Origin: Bacillota bacterium
GTDB lineage: Bacteria > Bacillota > Clostridia > Peptostreptococcales > Anaerovoracaceae
Length of the DNA: 15,630 nucleotides
NCBI GenBank assembly: GCA_016283945.1
Contig: JAEENW010000029.1
Location: 1-15,630, forward strand
Direction: 5' to 3'
The notes below the pieces were generated by a model. The model was not told the DNA's origin. It did no database searches and was given only the letters and a program-made list of their open reading frames with translations. The position numbers were made by a program, and so were the translations under genes. The stretch's first letter is position 1. Each line of letters begins with the position of its first letter. Of the stretch, positions 7,159-13,507 are shown in pieces.

Positions 7159-7923
7159 ATGAGAAGACGCAGATCAGGGTTTGGAACCGTTATATGGATG
7201 CTCATACTGCTGTCGATGCTCGATTTCGGGTTTCCCCTTATCGGGGGTTTCGTAGTGTTCGGAACTCTGATGGGGCTCCCGCTCTTCTTCGGGCTTCTGC
7301 TCAGCGTGATCTTCGCGGGCATCCGGGGAAGCCGCGGTACCGTCGAGAGGACTGAATACGTCCCGACGGGCAAGGCGACGCACAAGGACGACGATGAGCC
7401 GGTGAGGCGCGTCGTCGATACCACCTCGCGCGTCGACGACGGCAGGAGGACCGAGGCATCGTCCTCCAGGCTCACCAACGAGGATGTCAAGCGCATCCGC
7501 GAGGCGCAGCAGAACATACTCGAGGGGCGCAATCTCGCCATCAGGATCAAGGATCCCGAGGTCAGGCTCGCTGCCGCGGACGCCCTCGACGCTTCCGAGA
7601 AGATCGTCGGCGTCCTCAAGAACCAGCCTGAGGAGATCAGGCGCAGCAAGCAGTTCCTCAACTACTACGTTCCCACGCTCAACGTCATCATCAAGAAATA
7701 CCGCACCGTCGAGGACAGCGGCATCGAGATGACCGAGACCAGAAACAAGATCCTCAACTACTTCTCCGACATCATGAAGGCGCTGAAGAAGCAGTACGAG
7801 AGCCTGTTCGAGAACGACAAGCTCGACCTGACGGTCGAGATGGAGGCCATGGAGCTCGCCTTCAAGCGGGACGGAATGATCTCCGACGAGGAGCTGAAGG
7901 CAGAGCAGGTCAGCTCTGTATAG
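7159..7923 (+). CDS. xpaC: XpaC-family membrane protein (5-bromo-4-chloroindolyl phosphate hydrolysis family)
   Basis: The product is 254 aa. The start lies 2 nt after the TelA stop and uses AAGGG inside the TelA 3' end. Residues 1-6 are basic (MRRRRS); two hydrophobic segments (about 10-33 and 36-55) form a membrane hairpin. A charged linker (about 58-105) follows, then a helical cytoplasmic domain from about 106, with LTNEDVKRIREAQ and FLNYYVPTLNVIIKKYRTVE typical of XpaC. The family name comes from an old hydrolysis phenotype; it has no recognised catalytic residues and its role is not established. XpaC next to TelA is a recurring pair in Bacillota (yaaN-xpaC). It is the last gene of the unit, with a strong terminator 15 nt downstream. 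Confidence 0.92.
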   Translation: MRRRRSGFGTVIWMLILLSMLDFGFPLIGGFVVFGTLMGLPLFFGLLLSVIFAGIRGSRGTVERTEYVPTGKATHKDDDEPVRRVVDTTSRVDDGRRTEASSSRLTNEDVKRIREAQQNILEGRNLAIRIKDPEVRLAAADALDASEKIVGVLKNQPEEIRRSKQFLNYYVPTLNVIIKKYRTVEDSGIEMTETRNKILNYFSDIMKALKKQYESLFENDKLDLTVEMEAMELAFKRDGMISDEELKAEQVSSV

Positions 7924-7938
7924 CTCAAAAGCTGCCGC

Positions 7939-7973
7939 GGGGGAAGCCTCTTGGGGCTTCCCCCTTGTTTTTT
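7939..7973 (+). terminator. Rho-independent terminator of the stress cluster
   Basis: GGGGGAAGCC (7939-7948) and GGCTTCCCCC (7955-7964) form a perfect 10-bp stem around a 6-nt loop, followed by TTGTTTTTT. It ends the XpaC transcript. Its U-tract overlaps the likely -35 element of the tRNA promoter. Confidence 0.93.
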
Positions 7974-7992
7974 AAAAAAAGCGTGATATAAT
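7965..7992 (+). promoter_or_regulatory. tRNA-Val promoter
   Basis: TATAAT (7987-7992) is a perfect -10 lying 10 nt before the mature tRNA 5' end. TTGTTT (7965-7970) sits 16 nt upstream as the -35 and is shared with the U-tract of the preceding terminator. Transcription would start essentially at the tRNA leader. Confidence 0.7.
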
Positions 7993-8002
7993 GCTGGAGT
8001 AT

Positions 8003-8078
8003 GGTCTGTTAGCTCAGCTGGGAGAGCGCTTGGGTCACAACCAAGATGTCATAGGTTCGAGTCCTATACAGACCACCA
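8003..8078 (+). tRNA. tRNA-Val, anticodon CAC, CCA encoded
   Basis: A full 76-nt cloverleaf can be drawn. The acceptor arm is GGTCTGT/ACAGACC, the D arm GCTC/GAGC, the anticodon stem CTTGG/CCAAG with loop GTCACAA (anticodon CAC, decoding GTG), the variable loop ATGTC, and the T arm ATAGG/CCTAT with loop TTCGAGT. Discriminator A and the 3' CCA are encoded. Residue 32 is G, slightly unusual. The 3' end is partly repeated at 8386-8400. Confidence 0.95.
8063..8077 (+). repeat. Direct repeat copy 1 (tRNA 3' end)
   Basis: CCTATACAGACCACC inside the T arm and acceptor of tRNA-Val matches 8386-8400 at 14 of 15 positions (A/G difference at the fourth base). The copies are 323 bp apart start to start. 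tRNA 3' ends are common attachment sites for integrating elements. Confidence 0.7.
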
Positions 8079-8084
8079 CCGAAT

Positions 8085-8134
8085 AAGCCTTTGATATCAA
8101 CGCTTAAGGCGTTCTGATCAAAGGCTTTTGCTTT
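8085..8134 (+). terminator. Terminator after tRNA-Val
   Basis: AAGCCTTTGAT (8085-8095) pairs perfectly with ATCAAAGGCTT (8117-8127). An inner AACGC/GCGTT helix forms within the loop. TTTTGCTTT follows, a reasonable U-rich tail. Confidence 0.75.
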
Positions 8135-8179
8135 GCATGGTATTTCTTTTGGAACGGAAGATAAGGGAAGGATGGCAAT

Positions 8180-8377
8180 ATGAGACCGGTTTTAGCGATC
8201 ACCATGGGCGATCCCGCCGGGATCGGCGCGGAGGTAACTGTGAAGGCGCTTGCGCACCCGGAGGTCTATAGAGACTGTATTCCCGTCGTCATCGGTTCTT
8301 CAGAAGCTTTTGCGGATGCCGATCGCTTCGGCGGCGAGGACGCGATATGCCGCGTACTTCATGAGGCCGGGAAATAG
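8180..8377 (+). pseudogene. pdxA: Truncated pdxA-family gene, N-terminal 65 codons
   Basis: The frame begins with RPVLAITMGDPAGIGAEVTV, the unmistakable N-terminus of 4-hydroxythreonine-4-phosphate dehydrogenase PdxA and of the related PdxA2 (D-erythronate/threonate phosphate dehydrogenase). It continues with homology-like sequence to VVIGSSEAFADADRF and stops at codon 66; the family is usually about 320-340 aa. The metal ligands and the catalytic centre, which lie further on, are missing, so it cannot be an active enzyme. A start codon with GGGAAGGA upstream remains, so a short peptide may still be made. Immediately after it comes a copy of the tRNA-Val 3' end, suggesting a recombination junction near 8380. 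It may be a leftover of the threonate-type pathway whose kinase and dehydrogenase lie at 11081-13435. Length and junction are seen; the history is inferred. Confidence 0.85.
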
Positions 8378-8385
8378 CCTTCAGC

Positions 8386-8400
8386 CCTGTACAGACCACC
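8386..8400 (+). repeat. Direct repeat copy 2 (tRNA 3'-end remnant)
   Basis: CCTGTACAGACCACC repeats the tRNA-Val 3' end at 14 of 15 bases. Both copies are followed by GAA after a 3-nt (ACC) difference. No other part of a tRNA is present here. It sits between the pdxA remnant and the ribosome binding site of the HEPN-like gene. Confidence 0.7.
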
Positions 8401-8414
8401 GAAAAGGAGGCAGC

Positions 8415-8900
8415 ATGCGAAAGCTTGATACCGATTATCTCGACGAGTTCAAGGCGGTCGAGGCAATATGCGGCGACATGTTCGGCGCCCGCGCCGGCGT
8501 GAGCGAATACATCAAGGCCATGGAGGAGGTCCCCGATTACAAGCGGAGCCTCATCCCCGGCTGGGATTCCTCATACAAGGAGCTCAAGCATCTGCGCTGG
8601 GTGAGGAACAAGATCGCCCACGAGCCCGATTTCGACGAGTGCGAGAAGGAGGACCTCATGGATCTCAAGCTCTTCCACAGCGCCCTGCTCAAGGGCCGCG
8701 ATCCGCTCGCGCGCCTCGCGAAGGCCGAGAAGGAGATGGAGCGCCTCAGGAAGCGCAAAAATGCGGCCGCGGGCTACGGCTCGGGAAGCGCCGGCGGCTC
8801 CGGAAGCGCGGGGAGCGGCTCCTCTGGAGGCTCCGGAATGTGGGTCGCCGCAGTGCTCGTGATCATCGCCGCGGTCCTTCTGGCCGTGAGATATCTCTAA
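8415..8900 (+). CDS. HEPN-like protein with C-terminal membrane anchor
   Basis: The product is 161 aa. The start ATG has AAAAGGAGG 5 nt upstream; the frame is open further upstream across the pdxA remnant, but that stretch has no family features. Residues 1-110 are helical. The segment HLRWVRNKIAHEPDF contains R64-N-K-I-A-H69, the R-X4-H motif of HEPN domains, many of which are RNases. A Lys/Glu-rich helix (about 98-116) follows, then a Gly/Ser linker (about 120-141) and one hydrophobic helix (about 142-157) at the very C-terminus, so it would be tail-anchored with the helical domain in the cytoplasm. I do not recognise a named family. It could equally be a non-catalytic HEPN-fold adaptor. 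The neighbouring GT2 gene starts 30 nt downstream in the same direction. Confidence 0.8.
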   Translation: MRKLDTDYLDEFKAVEAICGDMFGARAGVSEYIKAMEEVPDYKRSLIPGWDSSYKELKHLRWVRNKIAHEPDFDECEKEDLMDLKLFHSALLKGRDPLARLAKAEKEMERLRKRKNAAAGYGSGSAGGSGSAGSGSSGGSGMWVAAVLVIIAAVLLAVRYL

Positions 8901-8930
8901 AAAGGTTTCGCCCGAAACAACACTAACACC

Positions 8931-10244
8931 ATGAAGATAAGCGTCATCATACCGGTCTACAACGCCGAAAAGAACATACAGCGCTGCGCTGAGAGCGTTC
9001 TCGCGCAGGACATGGAGGATCTCGAGCTCATACTCGTGGACGACGGGAGCCGCGACGGCTCGCCCGCCCTGCTCGACAGCCTCGCTGCCGCTGACCGCAG
9101 GGTCAGGGTCATCCACAAGCCGAACGGAGGGGTCTCCTCCGCCAGAAACCGCGGCCTCGCCGAGGCGAGGGGAGAGTACGTGCAGTTCGCGGACGCGGAC
9201 GACCGCCTGCCCATGGACTCATGCAAGCTTCTGCTGAGAGAGGCCGAGAGCACGGGGGCGGACATGGTCATCGCCGACTTCTACAGGGTCGTCGACGAGA
9301 GCGTCTCGCGCAAGGGCTCGATAGAGAAGGGCGGCCTGCTCAGCCGCCGCGAATACGCCGACGAGATGCTCAGGAGCCCCGCGGACCTCTACTACGGCGC
9401 GCTGTGGAACAAGCTCTACCGCAGGAGCATCATCGAGGAGCACGGCGTCCGCATGGACGAGAACATCAGCTTCAGCGAGGACATGATATTCAACCTCGAG
9501 TATCTCCTGCACGTGAAGAGCGTCGCCGTGACGAAGGCTCCGGTCTATTACTACGTGATGAACCGCGGCTCGCTCGTATCCCAGAGCCTTGACCTGGGCG
9601 CGACGGTCCGCATGAAGACCAGCGTCATCAAGTACTACGACAGGTTCTACAGGGACACCTTCGACCTGCAGGAGTACTCGGACAGGCTCCCCGTCATCTA
9701 CGGCTACATGCTCGCGTTCAGCACGGATTTTCTGAACCTTCCGCTCATGCCGGGGACGTCCAGGCTCGGCCGCGAGAGCGGCGCTCCGGTCTACATGAGC
9801 GAGAGCCTCGAGGGCTCTCCCCTGCAGGAATCCTATCTGAGCTCGAGGCTGATGGACCGCTATGTCTCGTCTCTGGGCAAGAGGCTCAGGCTGAGCTCCG
9901 AGCAGGTGCTCATGCTCTACCTTCTGATGAAGGCGGGCAGGCCCTGCTCGTCCGACGACGTAAGCGGCTTCCTTGGGATCTCAAGGGTCGCCGTTGCGCC
10001 TCACGCCGCGAAGCTCCTCGCCTTGGGCTATGTCAGATTCGAGACCGCGCTCTCCCTGAGAGAGAAGCAGGACATGTACAGCTTCAGCGCTCCAGAGCTG
10101 AGGGATGAGCTTCTGGGGCTCGAGCAGGACCTCGACCGCGTCAGGCTCGAGGGTTTCAGCGAGGAGGACAAACAGACGCTGAGGCGCCTCGAGGAGCGCG
10201 TCAGCTCGAACATAGAAAAGCGCCTCTCCGCCGAGACGCTGTAG
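8931..10244 (+). CDS. GT2 glycosyltransferase fused to a MarR-like winged helix
   Basis: The product is 437 aa. Residues 1-about 245 are a family-2 glycosyltransferase: SVIIPVYNAEKNI opening, DDGS at 37-40, NGGVSSARNRGL at 65-76, DADD at 88-91 (DXD metal/nucleotide-sugar site), GALWNKLYRR at 156-165 and SEDMIFN at 182-188 with the acidic catalytic-base position. Residues about 310-437 do not look like a transferase: LSSEQVLMLYLLMKAGRPC, then SSDDVSGFLGISRVAVAPHA and KLLALGYVRF form a winged-helix fold, followed by wing-like residues 369-390 and a two-helix tail (EGFSEEDKQTLRRLEERV) as in MarR regulators. Such proteins usually add sugars to surface polymers, using nucleotide-sugar donors. There is no good Shine-Dalgarno: the nearest AAAGG is about 26 nt upstream. 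There are no membrane helices. The two-domain reading is mine from motifs. Confidence 0.85.
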   Translation: MKISVIIPVYNAEKNIQRCAESVLAQDMEDLELILVDDGSRDGSPALLDSLAAADRRVRVIHKPNGGVSSARNRGLAEARGEYVQFADADDRLPMDSCKLLLREAESTGADMVIADFYRVVDESVSRKGSIEKGGLLSRREYADEMLRSPADLYYGALWNKLYRRSIIEEHGVRMDENISFSEDMIFNLEYLLHVKSVAVTKAPVYYYVMNRGSLVSQSLDLGATVRMKTSVIKYYDRFYRDTFDLQEYSDRLPVIYGYMLAFSTDFLNLPLMPGTSRLGRESGAPVYMSESLEGSPLQESYLSSRLMDRYVSSLGKRLRLSSEQVLMLYLLMKAGRPCSSDDVSGFLGISRVAVAPHAAKLLALGYVRFETALSLREKQDMYSFSAPELRDELLGLEQDLDRVRLEGFSEEDKQTLRRLEERVSSNIEKRLSAETL

Positions 10245-10337
10245 CTGCCGCGGAGCCCGAAGCCGTCCCTTCAAAAAATAGATGGCGAAGCGCGCAAAGT
10301 ATGATAGACTATACGCTGTGATAATACGGAGGTCATC

Positions 10338-10874
10338 ATGGACAGATCTGAGAACTTTATGCTGGTAGAACCCACCGAGGAGTACGCTGAGGACATCAGG
10401 GCTTTCCGCCAGGAGTTCCTCGACTGGAACAGCAGCATGGACGGGGTCGGCTCCCTCAAGAGGACCGAGGACCCCTACGAGTGGATAAATTACAGCCGCA
10501 GGCAGACCAACCCCGCGTTCGTGAGCGAGGGCCACGTCACCGCGACTCAGTATCTGTATGTCAGAAAGTCTGACAACAGGATAGTCGGAGTCATCCAGGT
10601 AAGGCATTACTTCAACGAGTTCCTCGCCAGCTACGGCGGGAACATCGGTTATTCCATAAGGCCCTCCGAGCGCAGGAAGGGCTACGCCAAGATGATGCTC
10701 AGGGCGGTGCTCCCGCACTGCAAGGCCCTCGGCCTGGACAAGATACTCGTGACCTGCGTCGACGGCAACGTGGGCTCCGAGAACACCATCCGCGCCAACG
10801 GCGGAGTCTTCCAGAACACCGTCTACGAGCCCAAGAGGGGCATCTGGGTCAAGAGATTCTGGATAGATCTTTAG
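10338..10874 (+). CDS. GNAT-family N-acetyltransferase
   Basis: The product is 178 aa, with GGAGG 6 nt before the ATG. It has the GNAT layout: N-terminal strand and helices, IVGVIQVRHYFNEFL (beta-4 region), GGNIGYSIRPSERRKGYAKM with the acetyl-CoA-binding R-R-x-x-G-Y-A loop at about 113-119, and a C-terminal ENTIRANGGVFQNTVYEP segment typical of Rim-like acetyltransferases. It transfers an acetyl group from acetyl-CoA to an amine; the substrate cannot be told. It stands alone between the glycosyltransferase fusion and a strong terminator. Confidence 0.9.
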   Translation: MDRSENFMLVEPTEEYAEDIRAFRQEFLDWNSSMDGVGSLKRTEDPYEWINYSRRQTNPAFVSEGHVTATQYLYVRKSDNRIVGVIQVRHYFNEFLASYGGNIGYSIRPSERRKGYAKMMLRAVLPHCKALGLDKILVTCVDGNVGSENTIRANGGVFQNTVYEPKRGIWVKRFWIDL

Positions 10875-10965
10875 AAAACGGCTTGGATCTGCAGGATCCG
10901 GCAAGGCGCGAAGCACGCTGCCGAAAGCTCTGCGGAGCGCCCGCAAAAGACTTATCCCGCATATT

Positions 10966-11003
10966 AAAAGCTCCCTTCCGAGAGGAGGGGAGCTTTTGTT
11001 TTT
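10966..11003 (+). terminator. Rho-independent terminator after the GNAT gene
   Basis: AAAAGCTCCCTTCC (10966-10979) pairs with GGAGGGGAGCTTTT (10984-10997) over 14 bp with one G-U, around a GAGA loop, followed by GTTTTT. The A-run at the 5' side makes it usable on the minus strand too, where it could also end the kinase transcript. Confidence 0.93.
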
Positions 11004-11042
11004 GAGCTTTCGCGCCGCTGTCCGGCGCCTCGCGGCCGCGGG

Positions 11043-11095
11043 AGATCGCCTTACGGCCTCGACGCTTGGGGAAGACCGCCTTACGGCCTCGACGC
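11043..11095. repeat. Tandem duplication with 30-bp period at the kinase 3' end
   Basis: CGCCTTACGGCCTCGACGC occurs at 11047-11065 and again at 11077-11095, exactly 30 bp apart. Extended to 23 bases the copies (11043-11065, 11073-11095) differ at one position. The right copy contains the last codons and TAA stop of the minus-strand kinase; the left copy repeats that stop region just beyond the gene. Confidence 0.85.
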
Positions 11096-12517
11096 CTCCA
11101 TGAGGGTCTCGGCGGCGGTCCTGAGGTCTGTCTCGCTTCCGACGTTGCCGGGGAAGATCACGTAGGGGATCCCGGGGAAGCGGCTCTCTGAGCCGGTCTC
11201 CCAGACGGGGATGCCGGGAAGGATCTGCCCCATGACGTTCGCGCGGCGCACGCGCAGGGCCTTGGTGCCTATGTCGCTTGAGGTGATCCCGCCCTTGGCG
11301 ATTATGAACGAGGGAGCGATGCTGAGCTCCCCTATGAGCCTCTGCACCGCGTCGCTTATCTTGACGCTCCTGAGGAGGGCGCTCTCCTTCGTGTCGTCCG
11401 GCAGGCTCAGCAGGGTCCTCTTCGTGTAGCAGACGGGGGTGAGCCCTGCGGCTATCGCCTGCTCCTCGAGCCCCACGCAGCGGCGCACCTCAGCGTCCAG
11501 GGCGGCGTCTCCTTCGAGAACCTTGTCGGAGTCGAAGGGTATCTCGACAGTCCCTTCGGCTTTCAGGAGCTCCTCGAGCTGCCTGGTGGTCTTCTGCATG
11601 TGGCTTCCGATGACCACGGCTCCGCCGCGCCCCGAGGGCTTCCTTATGAGCCTCCCGGCGCTGAGCAGGGGGGCGTCGCTCACCCCGCCGAGGACCTTGA
11701 CTATTCCGGCCGCCGAGCGGAGTATGAAGCGCTTGCCGCGGGCCATGGCCCTGTAGAGCGCTATTGCGAAGACCTTGAGGTCGCAGTAGTCCGCGGCGTT
11801 GACGCAGACCTTGCCGAAGCCGCTCACCGCGAGCAGCTGCTGGACTATGTGGTCGATCTTGAGCTTCCTGAGGTCCTCGATGGACACGCAGGTCACGTCC
11901 TGGGCGCTGTATGCTCCGCCGGTCTTCTCCTCGATATACTCGGGGATCGAGGACTTCGTGTAGCCGAAGCTCCTGTCCTTCGCGAACTCGGTCTCGGCCG
12001 CGGGGACGAGCTCTTCTCCCTGCTGCACGTAGTGCACGTTGCCTATCGTGAAGCGGCCTCCCTCCTTGAAGAAGGGTATGAGTATCTCGCCGTCGACTCT
12101 GGCTCCGCCGCTCTCGATGCCCTGCCTGAGCACTTCAGGCTCGAGGGGATAGTGTCCCCTGAGCGTCGAGTCGCTGCGGGATATGATCATGTAGGGTCTT
12201 CCGAGCTCCGCCGCGACGCCCTTGATGTTAGCGATCATCTCGCGGTGCGCGGCTTCGGTCTCGGCCGGGGTCATCCCGCGGGAATTGGTCAGAATATAGA
12301 AGAGCTTTCTGTCCTCTCTGAAGCCCTCGAGGACGGAGGCTCTGTCCCAGCCGGTGAACACCGACACGTCGTGGACGGTCTGAACGCCGGTGGGGTCGTC
12401 GTCGAGCACGACTATCTTGTGCCTGTCGCGCGCGATCTCCTCCGCGAGTATGCGGTCGACCGCGGGCACGTTGACGGTCCCGAAGCTCTTCAGGATGTCA
12501 GCGCTTAGTCTTTGCAT
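11081..12517 (-). CDS. Four-carbon acid sugar kinase family protein (DUF1537)
   Basis: The product is 478 aa, the upper end of the family range. Members (DtnK, LtnK, OtnK) phosphorylate C4 sugar acids such as D-threonate or 3-oxo-tetronate with ATP. The N-terminal substrate domain shows VLDDDPTGVQTVHDV (about 37-51) and SRSDSTLRGHYPLE (113-126), where the acidic and Ser/Arg residues bind the acid. The C-terminal nucleotide domain shows AKGGITSSDIGTKAL (407-421) and FPGNVGSETDL (455-465). The start has GGAAAGGA upstream. It follows the GarR/LtnD-type dehydrogenase by 18 nt, clearly one operon. Exact substrate is not decidable. No isomerase or decarboxylase partner (OtnI/OtnC) is in the window, and only a broken pdxA. 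Confidence 0.9.
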   Translation of the reverse strand: MQRLSADILKSFGTVNVPAVDRILAEEIARDRHKIVVLDDDPTGVQTVHDVSVFTGWDRASVLEGFREDRKLFYILTNSRGMTPAETEAAHREMIANIKGVAAELGRPYMIISRSDSTLRGHYPLEPEVLRQGIESGGARVDGEILIPFFKEGGRFTIGNVHYVQQGEELVPAAETEFAKDRSFGYTKSSIPEYIEEKTGGAYSAQDVTCVSIEDLRKLKIDHIVQQLLAVSGFGKVCVNAADYCDLKVFAIALYRAMARGKRFILRSAAGIVKVLGGVSDAPLLSAGRLIRKPSGRGGAVVIGSHMQKTTRQLEELLKAEGTVEIPFDSDKVLEGDAALDAEVRRCVGLEEQAIAAGLTPVCYTKRTLLSLPDDTKESALLRSVKISDAVQRLIGELSIAPSFIIAKGGITSSDIGTKALRVRRANVMGQILPGIPVWETGSESRFPGIPYVIFPGNVGSETDLRTAAETLMEASRP

Positions 12518-12535
12518 GGTCGTCTATCCTTTCCT

Positions 12536-13435
12536 CTATTCCTCGGGCTTGTCGCTCTTCACGGTGACTCCCGCGAGCGCCTCGAAGTACTGCACGTAGC
12601 CGCAGTGGTCGTCGTCCATGTGGCCGTGAGCCTTGAGCGCCTGCTGGATCTCGAAGAGCTGCGCGGAGAGGGGCACCGGCACGTCGATCTCGTGAGCCGT
12701 CGCGAGGACGTTCTTGATGTCCTTGTGGTTGATCGAGATCTTGCCGCCGGGGGTGAAGTTCCTCTCGACTATCATTGGGATCTTCGCGTCGAGGACCGCG
12801 CTTCCCGCGAGCCCTCCGCGTATCGCCTTGTAGACCTTCCAGGGGTCGGCGCCGGCCTTGGTCGAGAGCACGAAGGCCTCGGAGACCGCCGCGATCGTGA
12901 GGTTGACGATGACCTGGTTCGCGAGCTTGGTGACGCAGCCCATGCCGCTGCCGCCGATGAGGACGGCCGAGCTTCCCATTATGTCGAAGTATTCCCTGAG
13001 CTGCTCGAAGGCCTCGGGCTCGCCGCCCGCCATGAAGGCGAGGGTGCCGGCTATCGCTCCGGGCTCGCCGCCGCTCACGGGGCTGTCCACGAACCACACG
13101 CCGTGCTCGAGGAGCTTCTCGTGGCAGGTCTGGGCCTCGGAAGGGGTCACGGAGCTGGTGTCGCAGACTATGGCGCCGGGGCATACAGTGCCCGCGACTC
13201 CGTTTTCCCCGAAGAGAACGCTCTGGGAGATGCTGCCGTTGGGCAGGCTGAGGAATATGACGTCGCAGCTCCTGCCTATGCCGGCGGGATCGGACGCCTT
13301 AGCGCCGAGGGCGGTGAGCCTTTCGACCGCCGCGGGCGAAACGTCGTAGACGTACAGCTCGCAGCCCGCCTTGAGCAGATTCTCCGCCATGGGGCGGCCC
13401 ATGATGCCAAGGCCTATGAATCCGGTCTTTTTCAT
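12536..13435 (-). CDS. NAD(P)-dependent beta-hydroxyacid dehydrogenase (GarR/LtnD type)
   Basis: The product is 299 aa, the standard length for 3-hydroxyisobutyrate/tartronate-semialdehyde reductase relatives. The Rossmann motif GFIGLGIMGRPMAENLLKAG starts at residue 5 (GLGIMG 8-13). The substrate motif DSPVSGG is at 117-123. The catalytic Lys lies in GGSGMGCVTKLANQ (K170, N173). The C-terminal GHMDDDHCGYVQYFEAL is the usual closing motif of this family. Family members reduce tartronate semialdehyde to glycerate (GarR), or oxidise L-threonate (LtnD) or D-erythronate. Pairing with a DUF1537 kinase favours C4 acid oxidation, by context only. GGAGG precedes the ATG. Confidence 0.92.
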   Translation of the reverse strand: MKKTGFIGLGIMGRPMAENLLKAGCELYVYDVSPAAVERLTALGAKASDPAGIGRSCDVIFLSLPNGSISQSVLFGENGVAGTVCPGAIVCDTSSVTPSEAQTCHEKLLEHGVWFVDSPVSGGEPGAIAGTLAFMAGGEPEAFEQLREYFDIMGSSAVLIGGSGMGCVTKLANQVIVNLTIAAVSEAFVLSTKAGADPWKVYKAIRGGLAGSAVLDAKIPMIVERNFTPGGKISINHKDIKNVLATAHEIDVPVPLSAQLFEIQQALKAHGHMDDDHCGYVQYFEALAGVTVKSDKPEE

Positions 13436-13469
13436 ATCGTTACCTCCGTGTGAACCGTGATCTTTCGCG

Positions 13470-13500
13470 TTTATAAAGGGAGCGGGGAGCTCCCTGTTAA
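13470..13500 (-). promoter_or_regulatory. Possible promoter for the dehydrogenase-kinase operon
   Basis: On the minus strand TTAACA (13500-13495) and TATAAA (13475-13470) are separated by 19 nt, longer than ideal. The spacer is the hairpin that may end the MATE transcript. Either reading, terminator or promoter, is tentative. Confidence 0.3.
13477..13495 (-). terminator. Short hairpin after the MATE gene
   Basis: A 7-bp stem (AGGGAGC/GCTCCCT) with a 5-nt loop is followed on the minus strand by TTATAAA, a weak U-rich tail. It lies 13 nt after the MATE stop codon. It could be a leaky terminator allowing some read-through into the dehydrogenase. Confidence 0.45.
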
Positions 13501-13507
13501 TGATAAC

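Noticed and set aside
8250..8414. Upstream extension of the HEPN-like gene to an earlier ATG
   Set aside because: The extension overlaps the pdxA remnant in another frame and has no ribosome binding site, whereas the ATG at 8415 has AAAAGGAGG directly before it.
9981..10946. Minus-strand open frame of 321 codons opposite the GT2 3' end and GNAT gene
   Set aside because: It crosses two good plus-strand genes and an intergenic region and has no recognisable motif or ribosome binding site.
12512..13453. Plus-strand open frame of 313 codons opposite the dehydrogenase
   Set aside because: It shows no family motifs, while the minus strand has an intact Rossmann dehydrogenase with GLGIMG and the catalytic Lys.
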